DNA of 64,000 bases from Shewanella fidelis ATCC BAA-318 (GTDB lineage: Bacteria > Pseudomonadota > Gammaproteobacteria > Enterobacterales > Shewanellaceae). The first letter of the stretch is position 1, and each line of letters opens with the position of its first letter. Below are positions 33,267 through 41,621 of the stretch, piece by piece. The stretch spans positions 108,528 to 172,527 of the forward strand of contig NZ_KI912462.1 of assembly GCF_000518605.1 (NCBI RefSeq), written 5' to 3'. The notes under the pieces were generated by a model. The model was not told where the DNA came from, ran no database searches, and saw only the letters and a program-made list of their open reading frames with translations. The position numbers and the translations under genes are program-made.

Positions 33267-33914
33267 CTAAGCTGCGTTTGCCGCGTCCTCTTGACTGGCA
33301 AGCCAGCTAACATAAGCACGCTGAGTTGGGATTCGCTTATCTGAGTGGCCCATTAATTGTGATAATGCATAACTAAACTGATAGTACATACTGGCATCGT
33401 TATAGTGCTTACCCGCATCATCACAGTTAATTTGTGCACCACGTAAATAGTTAGCCACTAATTCTGCACGATCAAAGCCTTCAACCACCCCAACCGCTTT
33501 AATAAGCTCGTTATTCCATTGAATATAAGCACCATAAATTTGTTCAAATGCCATACGGTTCTCATCGGTTACTTGAGCAAGTAACTCAGGGTTAGGCATT
33601 ACCCGTGAAATAATAAAGCGATCATAAAGCAAGTCATCACGTAAGCCCCAGCAATGATGCATTAAAAAGCGGGTTAAACCATCTGGGTAGAGCGATTGAT
33701 CAAAGTAAGCCCGTTCAAGACGCTTCTTATAATGGGCTGTGGCAACAGCCACAACTAAGTCAGCTTCGGTTGGGAAGTGATTGTAGATAGTGCCTTTGGA
33801 GATCTGACTTGCTTCGACCAGATGCGAACGCCGTAAATCAAAACTTTTATGACCACGCAAACAGCGTTCAGCAATATCCGTTAAATAGCTTTCTCTTTGC
33901 TGCCAGTTACTCAT
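33267..33914 (-). CDS. TetR-family transcriptional regulator
   Basis: A 215-residue protein with an N-terminal TetR HTH (LRRSHLVEASQISKGTIYNHF) and a helical ligand domain rich in aromatic residues. The ligand is unknown. It is convergent with cpxA (7-base gap) and divergent from a LysR gene, and marks the left edge of the DMSP/acrylate region. A role there is possible, and it is one candidate to bind the TGGAAY palindromes, but nothing in the sequence proves it. Confidence 0.82.
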   Translation of the reverse strand: MSNWQQRESYLTDIAERCLRGHKSFDLRRSHLVEASQISKGTIYNHFPTEADLVVAVATAHYKKRLERAYFDQSLYPDGLTRFLMHHCWGLRDDLLYDRFIISRVMPNPELLAQVTDENRMAFEQIYGAYIQWNNELIKAVGVVEGFDRAELVANYLRGAQINCDDAGKHYNDASMYYQFSYALSQLMGHSDKRIPTQRAYVSWLASQEDAANAA

Positions 33915-34035
33915 GTCGACCTCTTCACAAATCCAACAATCAATTGAAATTTAGTTCACATTCATAAAATAGCACCCTAGGTGGCAAGCAGATATTGAGT
34001 AATACTGATAGCACTATGAATAAATTCAATATCTC

Positions 34036-34926
34036 ATGCTAAAAATTGAACTATTAGAAAGCTTTATCGCGGTAGTTGAATGCGGAAACCTATCCAAAGC
34101 AGCTGAGAAGCTCTGTCGCACCCAGTCAACTATCAGTCTACAAATCAAGAAGTTAGAGGAGAGTGTTGGCCAACCTTTGTTATTACGAGATAACAAAGGC
34201 GTGACATTAACCGAGCCAGGAAAAACCCTACTTAACTACGCATACAAGATGCTACAACTCAGCTCACAAGCTATTGACGAGTTAAAAGAATGTCAAAACC
34301 GTGAAGTCATACGCCTAGGTGTACCAACTGACTACATCAACCGTTATCTCGGTAGCTTCTTATTAGAGTTTATTCGTGAATTTACCTGTATTGAGTTAGT
34401 CATAGATACCGATGTCAGTGGTAACCTATATAAGCGTTTACATAATGGCGAGTTTGATGTGATTGTCGCGACTCACTGGCAAACCCCAGCAGCAGGACAT
34501 GGCGAACTGTTGTTTGAACGCCGTTTTCATTGGGTTGCCGCCAAAGGTGGCAGTGCCCACAAACGTGAAACTGTGCCTATGGCGCTGTATCCAGAAAACT
34601 GCCCAATTCGCGCCCAAGTATTTGCTAATCACCAAATCTCCATGCGCCCAATGAGTGTACTGTTATCAACACCGTCACCAACGGCTATGTGTATGGCGGT
34701 TGAAAATGATTTAGTGATTGCGCCAATTGCCGAGTTCCGCATCAATGATAAGATGCAGATCATCGATCCGATTGAACATAACATTCCGCCATTACCGGCC
34801 TTTAATGAGTCGCTGTACCTCAATCCTGATACGCAGACAGAAGCGACCAATCAGCTAATTAACCTGATTAAAGCAAACGTATTAGAGCTAGGCGAAGTGA
34901 GTCTGCACAGCGAATATGGCTATTAA
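34036..34926 (+). CDS. LysR-family transcriptional regulator
   Basis: A 296-residue LysR protein. The N-terminal HTH (LLESFIAVVECGNLSKAAEKLCRTQSTISLQ spread over residues 5-35) is well conserved, and a periplasmic-binding-protein-like effector domain follows (residues ~90-290). It is divergent from the TetR gene and convergent with the porin gene next to the dddY pair. The effector is unknown. By position it may regulate the porin/dddY region, as LysR regulators do for DMSP genes in other bacteria (inference). Confidence 0.88.
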   Translation: MLKIELLESFIAVVECGNLSKAAEKLCRTQSTISLQIKKLEESVGQPLLLRDNKGVTLTEPGKTLLNYAYKMLQLSSQAIDELKECQNREVIRLGVPTDYINRYLGSFLLEFIREFTCIELVIDTDVSGNLYKRLHNGEFDVIVATHWQTPAAGHGELLFERRFHWVAAKGGSAHKRETVPMALYPENCPIRAQVFANHQISMRPMSVLLSTPSPTAMCMAVENDLVIAPIAEFRINDKMQIIDPIEHNIPPLPAFNESLYLNPDTQTEATNQLINLIKANVLELGEVSLHSEYGY

Positions 34927-34941
34927 TACTAATTGATATAA
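34926..34941. repeat. dispersed palindromic motif (copy)
   Basis: ATACTAATTGATATAA, a degenerate copy of the ATACCAATYAGTATAA motif, starting at the last base of the LysR stop. Confidence 0.55.
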
Positions 34942-34946
34942 CAATA

Positions 34947-34976
34947 AAAAATGCCAGCAAACATGCTGGCATTTTT
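34947..34976. terminator. bidirectional terminator
   Basis: Perfect 13-base stem AAAAATGCCAGCA / TGCTGGCATTTTT with a 4-base loop, between the convergent LysR and porin genes. Confidence 0.93.
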
Positions 34977-34993
34977 ATCGCTAGTATTTGGGC

Positions 34994-36103
34994 TTAGAAG
35001 TAATAAGCAAGGTTAATATTGAAGCGCTGATCCCAGTCATCATTTTCCTGAGCCAAACCTAGGCTATTGCCCCCTAACCACACTACGTTCTTCGCCATAT
35101 AGTAATCAACGTAAACAAATAGCGGGCCGTAAGAGATTGATACACCCGTGGTGTTCAATAGTGAATCATCAAACTCTTCAACATCTGGCTGCACCATGCT
35201 GAAGTCATTATAAAGGGTGTAACTGCCCCAAGAGGTGTTAAATTTCTTAGATAAGTTAGCGGTATAAATATTGCCTTTACTCGCCACTTCAAAGAAGCCA
35301 TCAAGCATGCCCATACCAATCTTATTTGGATCTATCTGACCATCATCGTACTGATCATAATCAAAGGCTAAATACTGCGCCTGAAATCCCCAGCCGTCAT
35401 AATTCAAATCGATATGAGCAGCGTAGTTTAAGGTATCACCGTTTTCACCCGCCACAGTGTTGTATAGTTGCCCATATTCAACTGACGCTCCTAAAACCGC
35501 AGTAAGGTCACCATCAGCTATGGTATAGCTTTGACGCGCAGCAAGAGTATTTTTCTCTTCGTTATTATATTGGGTACCATTAATTTCACCCTGCGCAACA
35601 GTACCAGCAAAGTCACGATGATCTGTACCGCCATAAACAGCGCCTTTAATAAAGGCCACTTCGGTTAACGATGCACCTTTGCTGTAGTTAACACTGGCAC
35701 CTACACCATAATCATCTTCAAAACCAAGATAGTAGTTTAAGCTGTACCACCAGTTGTGCGAGGCATAATTCTTATTACCAAAAGGCTTACTAATTGCGCC
35801 CAGGTTAACCACTAAATCGTCGCTAGCTTCCCAATAACCGTAACCATACTTTAAATAGTCATAGCCTTTCATAAAACGGTATTCAGCGGCAACGCCAATA
35901 TCATTCCACTTATCAGAAACCTTAATAGAGACTAAATTAAAATCAAAGTCACCAGCATTATCTTTTGACTCATCAGAATAGTCTATGTAGCTATAGTTAG
36001 CTCTCACTGAGCCGCCAATTTTCAAATCATCTGCAATAGCTGGAGCTGCCATCATAGATAATAACGCACTGGAAATTGCTAAGTTAACAATTGATTTTTT
36101 CAT
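34994..36103 (-). CDS. outer-membrane beta-barrel porin
   Basis: A 369-residue protein with a Sec signal (cleavage after PAIA, residue ~24). Alternating-strand barrel sequence rich in Tyr/Asp/Gly follows, ending in the aromatic C-terminal strand RFNINLAYYF required for BAM insertion. The first strand, LKIGGSVRANYSYIDY, is typical of phosphate-selective or general porin-like families in Shewanella. It is transcribed after the two dddY genes (112-base gap), so it probably admits their substrate DMSP, or releases products, across the outer membrane. That substrate role is inferred from position. Confidence 0.8.
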   Translation of the reverse strand: MKKSIVNLAISSALLSMMAAPAIADDLKIGGSVRANYSYIDYSDESKDNAGDFDFNLVSIKVSDKWNDIGVAAEYRFMKGYDYLKYGYGYWEASDDLVVNLGAISKPFGNKNYASHNWWYSLNYYLGFEDDYGVGASVNYSKGASLTEVAFIKGAVYGGTDHRDFAGTVAQGEINGTQYNNEEKNTLAARQSYTIADGDLTAVLGASVEYGQLYNTVAGENGDTLNYAAHIDLNYDGWGFQAQYLAFDYDQYDDGQIDPNKIGMGMLDGFFEVASKGNIYTANLSKKFNTSWGSYTLYNDFSMVQPDVEEFDDSLLNTTGVSISYGPLFVYVDYYMAKNVVWLGGNSLGLAQENDDWDQRFNINLAYYF

Positions 36104-36198
36104 AATAATCCCTAATTTATTATTTAAATGATCACTTAGACTATTTTCAAAGCAGCCAAAAACATCTCAAATATTCAAGAATGATTTAAAGTTAGAAT

Positions 36199-36214
36199 GT
36201 GATCTGGTTTACTT
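36199..36214. promoter_or_regulatory. weak CRP-like site before the porin gene
   Basis: TGTGATCTGGTTTACT has a perfect left half (TGTGA) and TTACT in place of TCACA. It lies ~95 bases upstream of the porin start. Confidence 0.35.
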
Positions 36215-36215
36215 T

Positions 36216-37475
36216 TTAGAATTTGTATTTAACTGGCTTACAGTCAACATTGGCATTTTTATTATTAATATTACTTTTATCTAACGATTTATCTTGCAGC
36301 TCACATAATGTAGTTCCACCATAATTCGGTGTCACACTTCGAGCCCAAATTGCGACATGAGCTGATTTTTTAGGTTCAGCTTCACAGTGTTCTTTTAAAT
36401 CAAAAGCGTGTATTGAATTAGTTGGAATATAAATAAGCGGATCTTTCTCTGTGGTTGTTGACACAAAATAATGATCAATATCTTTAATATCCTGACCATT
36501 ATAATTTAACTTGGTATATTCACTTGTTCGCTCAAGGACTTTTAGAGCAGGATTATTCTCTTTTAAAATAAGTTGTTTAGTACTATTTAAACAAGCTGGT
36601 TCACGAATTGTGTGGTAAATCTCTTGCGCAATATGGAAGTGATAAGGATAAAAAGAATCCATACGCTGTACCGTCATACCAATTTCAGCACCGACTTCTT
36701 CACCATTAATCTTATCTATTTGTAATAGCCCCCATTTGCCCATCACTTCGGCATAGGCATAACCGGCACGGAAAGCCGATTCTCCGGCTGTTAGCGATCG
36801 ATGATCCTCTTTAGAATACATAGGTGCCCAGCCAACACTTGCCCATAAGTTAGGTAAGGCATTAGCGCTGATATCAAATGGAAAGTTAGCCGGCATTTGA
36901 ATATCACTGCCAGTGATCATCTCTGCAAAGTTATCAGCAAACTCAATACCCGCTTTGTTAAGGGCTTTATCTGATAAATTAGCAAAGTAATCCTTCATTT
37001 CAGGTCGGTTAATCCAGCGAGCAACCGCCGAACCTTGAGTCATGGTTTCACTAGGGCTGAGCAAAGAGGTACTATCTTTCTTAGCAGAAAAACATTGCTT
37101 AGCTTTATCAGGATTATTCAAGACTGCGTAAATATGTTTAACCATGACTTGCATGTCGCGGTTATCCATAATGCATTGATAAGTTGGACCAGTTAACCCG
37201 GGACGGTTAGTTTCGGTCATAGCTAACGCCGAGCTCTGGCATTGCTCACTATCGGAAGAGGTTAATGCTACTGCGTAACCCTCTACATATTTTAATGTTT
37301 CTTGCCATAACACATCGATATGCTTTTGTTCAGCCGCGCTATATTTCACCGGCGCGTTAATACAACTAAACTCAGCATTCTCAACCGTCTTTTCATCAAT
37401 AAAATCAGGCACAGCGTAAGCAGCATGACTCATGAGCGCTGCACAAACCACAGACAAACTACGTAACTTACTCAT
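36216..37475 (-). CDS. dddY: DddY-type periplasmic DMSP lyase, second copy
   Basis: A 419-residue protein with a Sec signal (cleavage near AYA, residue ~21). The C-terminal cupin-like domain carries the metal/catalytic set described for DddY: His279, His281, Glu285 and Tyr287 in YPYHFHIAQEIYH, and a later His356 in NSIHAFD. DddY cleaves dimethylsulfoniopropionate to DMS and acrylate in the periplasm. It is a diverged tandem paralogue of the gene just upstream (93-base gap); both keep all five residues and several cysteines. A different substrate preference is possible for either copy. Confidence 0.85.
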   Translation of the reverse strand: MSKLRSLSVVCAALMSHAAYAVPDFIDEKTVENAEFSCINAPVKYSAAEQKHIDVLWQETLKYVEGYAVALTSSDSEQCQSSALAMTETNRPGLTGPTYQCIMDNRDMQVMVKHIYAVLNNPDKAKQCFSAKKDSTSLLSPSETMTQGSAVARWINRPEMKDYFANLSDKALNKAGIEFADNFAEMITGSDIQMPANFPFDISANALPNLWASVGWAPMYSKEDHRSLTAGESAFRAGYAYAEVMGKWGLLQIDKINGEEVGAEIGMTVQRMDSFYPYHFHIAQEIYHTIREPACLNSTKQLILKENNPALKVLERTSEYTKLNYNGQDIKDIDHYFVSTTTEKDPLIYIPTNSIHAFDLKEHCEAEPKKSAHVAIWARSVTPNYGGTTLCELQDKSLDKSNINNKNANVDCKPVKYKF

Positions 37476-37568
37476 TGTATACCTCTAGCGAAACACCTTG
37501 ATTAAATAACTCAAACTTCCGTGGCGTGGGTGGCGGGGGAGCACCTACCACCCATACCCATCAAGCGA

Positions 37569-38813
37569 TTACCATTTAACTTTTGTTAAATCGCATTGAA
37601 TCACTTCACCGCGCTTAGCAGGTGTGCCTGGATTTGCGGCAGACTCACATAGCAAGGTAGTACCATAGTCATTGCGCTTATCATGAGCGTTGCTGCGCGC
37701 CCAAACAGATACAATTGCACGCTCTTCAGGCTTAGCTTCACAGCTACCATCTACATCAAAAGCGTGGATTGTGTTTTGGTGGAAATAGATCAATGAGTCT
37801 TGCTCAGCACTACCCGATAACCACATGGTTTGTGAGTTATGCTGCCCTTCATCAAACTGCACGCGGCGCACTTTATCGTCTTCTTTCACCGTTTTAACTA
37901 GTGGTGAATCTTCACGAACAGCCATGGTTTTGAATTGGTTAGTACATGCAGGAATACGCATGTTGTAGTACATTTCAGAAATCGCATGGTTATGGAAAGG
38001 ATATAGGGTATCCACAGCCTGTACTGTCATACCGACTTCAGCACCCACTTTTTCACCATTGATCTCATCAATACGTAATAAGCCCCAGTGACCAAAGATT
38101 TCGGCATAAGCATAGCCGCCGCGAATGTTGTTAAAGTTCTTATCGTTACGCTTACTTTCTTCTGCATACATAGGGAACCAACCTGCGGCAGCCCATAGGT
38201 TTGGTAGCGAGTTAGCGCTAATGTCATATGGGAAGACAGCTGGCATTTTAACTTCATCACCCGTCACCATCTTGTAGAAGTTGTTAGTGAAGCTTTTGCC
38301 GTATTGCTTTACTTGTTTATCTGTGACTTTTTCATCGAAGAACTCAGTGAAAGTCGTACGCTTAAAATGCTGAGCGACAGGTGAGTTTTCAGTTAATTCT
38401 CCACCCGGGTTATAAATCCAACTAACATCTTCACGGGCACCAAAACATTTCTTAGCTTCATCTGCGTTATTGATCACTTGGTAGATGTTTTTAACCATCA
38501 GTTTCATGTCACGGCGATCCATCACACACATGTGTTGACCACCTTCAGTAGAATCTACCATTGCAGTATCAGAGTTTAAGCAGCCACTGTTTTGATCATT
38601 GGTTAATGCTTCTGCATAGGCACGTAAATAAGTCAGGGTTTCATCCCACAAAATATCAATATACTTTTGATCTTTTGCGCTATAAGTTGGTGATTCACCT
38701 AAACACTGAAATTGCGCATCATTAATATCGTTTTTATCTAAAAAGTCTGGGATCTCTCCAGCCACTAAACCATTTGATAATAATAAGCTGCTTAGTAATA
38801 TTGTATATTTCAT
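37569..38813 (-). CDS. dddY: DddY-type periplasmic DMSP lyase, first copy
   Basis: A 414-residue secreted protein (signal cleaved near VAG, residue ~19). The catalytic/zinc residues known for DddY are present as His274, His276, Glu280 and Tyr282 in YPFHNHAISEMYYNMR, with His350 in NTIHAFD. The product acrylate would be released in the periplasm, where the neighbouring tetraheme cytochrome and Tat-exported flavoprotein also reside. A TGGAACTAGTTCCA palindrome lies 57 bases before the start. It is the first gene of the dddY-dddY-porin group. Family confidence is high; activity on DMSP is inferred from these residues and neighbours. Confidence 0.88.
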   Translation of the reverse strand: MKYTILLSSLLLSNGLVAGEIPDFLDKNDINDAQFQCLGESPTYSAKDQKYIDILWDETLTYLRAYAEALTNDQNSGCLNSDTAMVDSTEGGQHMCVMDRRDMKLMVKNIYQVINNADEAKKCFGAREDVSWIYNPGGELTENSPVAQHFKRTTFTEFFDEKVTDKQVKQYGKSFTNNFYKMVTGDEVKMPAVFPYDISANSLPNLWAAAGWFPMYAEESKRNDKNFNNIRGGYAYAEIFGHWGLLRIDEINGEKVGAEVGMTVQAVDTLYPFHNHAISEMYYNMRIPACTNQFKTMAVREDSPLVKTVKEDDKVRRVQFDEGQHNSQTMWLSGSAEQDSLIYFHQNTIHAFDVDGSCEAKPEERAIVSVWARSNAHDKRNDYGTTLLCESAANPGTPAKRGEVIQCDLTKVKW

Positions 38814-38869
38814 ATCTAAAACCCATTTTGTTATATTTTAAAACTCATCATCGAGTTAAATAATATATA

Positions 38870-38883
38870 TGGAACTAGTTCCA
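38870..38883. promoter_or_regulatory. candidate operator upstream of dddY
   Basis: TGGAACTAGTTCCA is a perfect 14-base palindrome, 57 bases before the dddY start. Two near-identical sites lie between the reductase and LysR genes at 41217 and 41332. Confidence 0.78.
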
Positions 38884-38926
38884 AAAATATAACCAAGCCA
38901 TGTTTATAGATTGATAACGACGAACC

Positions 38927-39025
38927 GATCACAGTTACATAAAAAAGCATCATAATTAACAAATAGCACTTTACTATCACGTTATTTAGCATTAATTAAA
39001 GCTTGAGAACACTAGATCACAGTTA
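38927..39025. promoter_or_regulatory. pair of CRP-like half-sites upstream of dddY
   Basis: GATCACAGTTA occurs exactly at 38927-38937 and 39015-39025. Read on the minus strand each gives TGTGATC, a full CRP half-site, without a good partner half. The rest of the 452-base gap 38814-39265 holds the TGGAAC palindrome and a terminator and is otherwise AT-rich, with no gene. Confidence 0.4.
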
Positions 39026-39169
39026 ATATAAAAGTGCACTCATCATCACACTTAAAGTTCCAAAGTAAAAACCAAGTCAATATAAATTCAAGATATAAAA
39101 TCTATTTCACAACTGCATTTATTTTGAGATAAGCATCAACAAATAAATTCAATTTAAAACTGCCAATAA

Positions 39170-39193
39170 AAAAGACCACCGAAGTGGTCTTTT
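39170..39193. terminator. terminator of the reductase/cytochrome operon
   Basis: Stem AAAAGACCAC / GTGGTCTTTT with loop CGAA. It ends the leftward reductase/cytochrome transcript, so dddY needs its own promoter. Confidence 0.9.
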
Positions 39194-39265
39194 TTATTGC
39201 AGGGATAATACAAAGTAATAGTAAAGAGATGAAGTTTACTTATTACCTTTTAATAAACACCGGGT

Positions 39266-39619
39266 TTATTCTTTATGCTTGTCGTATTTAAATGTATGAC
39301 AGTTACTACATAAAGGCTTCTTAGTGCCATGTTCGCTATGACATTCTTGGCAAGGAAGCTCTTTACCATAGTGCAAGTTGTTATGTGGATTCTGCCACTT
39401 ATCTTCTTCACTACGTGCTGTTTGCTCTGCTAAGTCATCAACATCATGACACTGCAAACAAGCTTGATCTGACGGGAATTGCTTGATGCCATTGTCATGA
39501 CATGTTTTACAATCTTTACCGATCACTTCTTTGTGGTGGTCACGGATTTCCACAGCTTGCGCAGACAAAGTTAGTAGGCAACCAAAAGTTAGCGCTAATA
39601 CCGTTGTTAGTTTACTCAT
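39266..39619 (-). CDS. periplasmic tetraheme cytochrome c
   Basis: A 117-residue protein with a Sec signal (cleavage after AQA, residue ~21) and exactly four CxxCH heme motifs: CKTCH, CLQCH, CQECH and CSNCH. Size and spacing resemble the N-terminal cytochrome domain of flavocytochrome c fumarate reductase (FccA), but here it is a separate protein. ATG 39619 is chosen because AGAGGA lies 7 bases upstream. It is encoded 27 bases after the flavoprotein reductase gene and would donate electrons to it in the periplasm, fed by a CymA-type quinol dehydrogenase elsewhere (inference). Confidence 0.92.
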   Translation of the reverse strand: MSKLTTVLALTFGCLLTLSAQAVEIRDHHKEVIGKDCKTCHDNGIKQFPSDQACLQCHDVDDLAEQTARSEEDKWQNPHNNLHYGKELPCQECHSEHGTKKPLCSNCHTFKYDKHKE

Positions 39620-39648
39620 CACTCATTCCTCTTAAATTATCTGCTGAC

Positions 39649-41169
39649 TTAGGCTTTCATCATGCTGCGAGCAGCAGTCATACCCATCACCATGCATTCA
39701 GGAATTGAGCAACTACCCAAACGGCTCACACCATGAATACCACCACACACTTCGCCGGCTGCGTATAAACCAGGAATGGCTTGACCGGTAAAGCTATCTT
39801 TCACTTCAGCTTTAGTGTTGATTTGCACACCACCTTGGCAGTAGTGAACTTTTGGCCATAAGCGCACAACGGTAAATGGCGCTTTAATATATTTGCCCTT
39901 AGCTTCAGTCATGTTCTTACCGAATTGAGGGTCATTTTGTGTCTTAACGTAGTCGTTATACTCAGCAATTTGTTGCTTAAGCGGTGCTAATGGCACATCA
40001 AAGTGTTTAGCAAGCTCTTCAATTGAATCAAACTTCCAACCTACGTTGTACTTAAGTACTTTCTTAGTGTTTGGATGCTTCTTCGAATCTTCATAGCTAG
40101 TGATTAGGATTGGAGGTAGCGCATTACCCTTAGCATCACGACAGTTCAACTCTGCATCAGCACGAGTCTTACGGTCAGCGATTTCATTCATGAAGCGCTT
40201 ACCGGTTAAACGGTCAATCGCAACTGAATGTGGGAAGTTGTAGATTGAGTAGTTAGACACATAACCAAAACCACCTTCATCTGGTGATGCCCATGGGCCT
40301 GACTGGATGTGTGCTAAGTGAACAGGTACTGCACCTAGACGGAACATTTCGTACATACCTTCACCCGTTGCGCCAGGTGCGTTAGTACAACCTACTTCAG
40401 CAGTTAATGTAGGGTCTTGCGCCATACGTAAATCAACGTTTTGTGCAAAACCACCAGTAGCCATAATCACACCACGTTTAGCGCGGATATTGCTCACTTT
40501 ACCTGGCTGATCTTCACCGAAGTGGTAGTTGTCACGCATTTTAACGCCAAGCACTTCGCCTTTGTCGCCCACTAAGAAACCTTCAAACTTTGAACGGTTA
40601 TGAGTATGAACCCCCAGCTTGCGGCACTCGTGTAATAGCGGCTGAGTAATACCAGCACCACAGCTTACTGTCGTTTGATAAGTACGTGCTACTGAGTGGC
40701 CACCTAACTGCTGTAGGTAAGGGTGATATTCAGAACCTGCATCTAAAGTCATCTGTAGTGCTTCTACAGCGTGCTCTGCAACGTGGCGAAGTAGCGCTTC
40801 GTCTGCAATACCACGGCCAGAAGCTAGCTGGTCGGCAACCATAATTTCTACTGAATCTTTAACACCTTCTTGCTTTTGCATTGGTGTACCCGGTGCTGCG
40901 AACAGACCACCGTTAATGGCAGAGTTACCGCCAAAGTAAGACATCTTTTCAAAAATATGAACATCTTTTGCGCCTTTACGCGTTGCTTCAATAGCAGCCG
41001 CTAAGCCCGCAAAACCTGAACCGATAATTAGGACTTCTACTTCTTTGTCCCATTTAACGCCATCCGCTTTCTCTGATACGGCCAATGCTGGTGCAGCCAT
41101 TGCTACGCCTGCTGCAGCTCCGAATCCTTTAATGAAATTGCGGCGTCCTAGCAGATCTTTATTACTCAT
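39649..41169 (-). CDS. Tat-exported FAD-dependent reductase, flavocytochrome-c type without heme domain (putative acrylate reductase)
   Basis: A 506-residue flavoprotein. It has a twin-arginine signal (GRRNFIKGFGAAAG), an FAD-binding GSGFAGLAAA at ~50, and the fumarate-reductase-family catalytic residues Arg333 (NEIADRKTRA), His442 (VHYCQGG) and Arg483 (HGVSRLGS). The conserved His of fumarate reductases in the RAHRPTGG loop is replaced here by RTYQTT (Tyr164), suggesting an enoate with one carboxylate or a different second group. With the tetraheme cytochrome it matches the two-subunit periplasmic (meth)acrylate reductase type. Next to DMSP lyases, acrylate is the natural substrate; urocanate or another enoate is the alternative. 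Confidence 0.85.
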   Translation of the reverse strand: MSNKDLLGRRNFIKGFGAAAGVAMAAPALAVSEKADGVKWDKEVEVLIIGSGFAGLAAAIEATRKGAKDVHIFEKMSYFGGNSAINGGLFAAPGTPMQKQEGVKDSVEIMVADQLASGRGIADEALLRHVAEHAVEALQMTLDAGSEYHPYLQQLGGHSVARTYQTTVSCGAGITQPLLHECRKLGVHTHNRSKFEGFLVGDKGEVLGVKMRDNYHFGEDQPGKVSNIRAKRGVIMATGGFAQNVDLRMAQDPTLTAEVGCTNAPGATGEGMYEMFRLGAVPVHLAHIQSGPWASPDEGGFGYVSNYSIYNFPHSVAIDRLTGKRFMNEIADRKTRADAELNCRDAKGNALPPILITSYEDSKKHPNTKKVLKYNVGWKFDSIEELAKHFDVPLAPLKQQIAEYNDYVKTQNDPQFGKNMTEAKGKYIKAPFTVVRLWPKVHYCQGGVQINTKAEVKDSFTGQAIPGLYAAGEVCGGIHGVSRLGSCSIPECMVMGMTAARSMMKA

Positions 41170-41216
41170 CTGTCATCACCCTAGTTAGTTTTTATTAGAC
41201 GCAAGAATAATAAGAC

Positions 41217-41230
41217 TGGAATGAGTTCCA
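41217..41230. promoter_or_regulatory. candidate operator near the reductase promoter
   Basis: TGGAATGAGTTCCA, 48 bases before the reductase start. It is the exact reverse complement of the site at 41332. Confidence 0.75.
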
Positions 41231-41331
41231 AAACGGGAGTTCAACAAGGATTTGCTATATACAATAAAACAACATCTGCGAAGTTTAACCTAGATCTAAC
41301 GTTTGGTTTTTTTATTACTTTAGAGGTATTT

Positions 41332-41345
41332 TGGAACTCATTCCA
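41332..41345. promoter_or_regulatory. candidate operator, inverted partner of the 41217 site
   Basis: TGGAACTCATTCCA, 115 bases from its partner (about eleven helical turns). The rest of the 452-base gap 41170-41621 shows no gene; a short open frame across these sites lacks any ribosome site and is not listed. Confidence 0.75.
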
Positions 41346-41621
41346 AATACCAATCAAGTGCAAGCAATCAAACAAAAAGTCCGCGTTATTACTGAGTTTG
41401 CGCGATTTTATTTGCATTATTTTTTAAGTGGTATATTTCTGTTGCCCCAAGCTTAATCGCCATACCGAATGCCTACAGCAAAAAGTAACTGACTTGTAAA
41501 CAAAAAGCCTTTATCGACATCTGAAATTGATTGTTTTCGGGCTTACAACTATGTGTCATCATTAAGCTATCGCTGATAAATCTGCTATAGCAATCATGCC
41601 CAATACTCAAAAGTAACCAAT

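Noticed and set aside
39649..41169. Ordinary fumarate reductase (FccA) call
   Set aside because: The protein lacks the fused heme domain, uses a Tat signal and has a different residue at the fumarate-binding His loop.
41221..41427. 68-codon frame in the reductase/LysR gap
   Set aside because: It covers the two operator palindromes, has no ribosome site and an unlikely composition.
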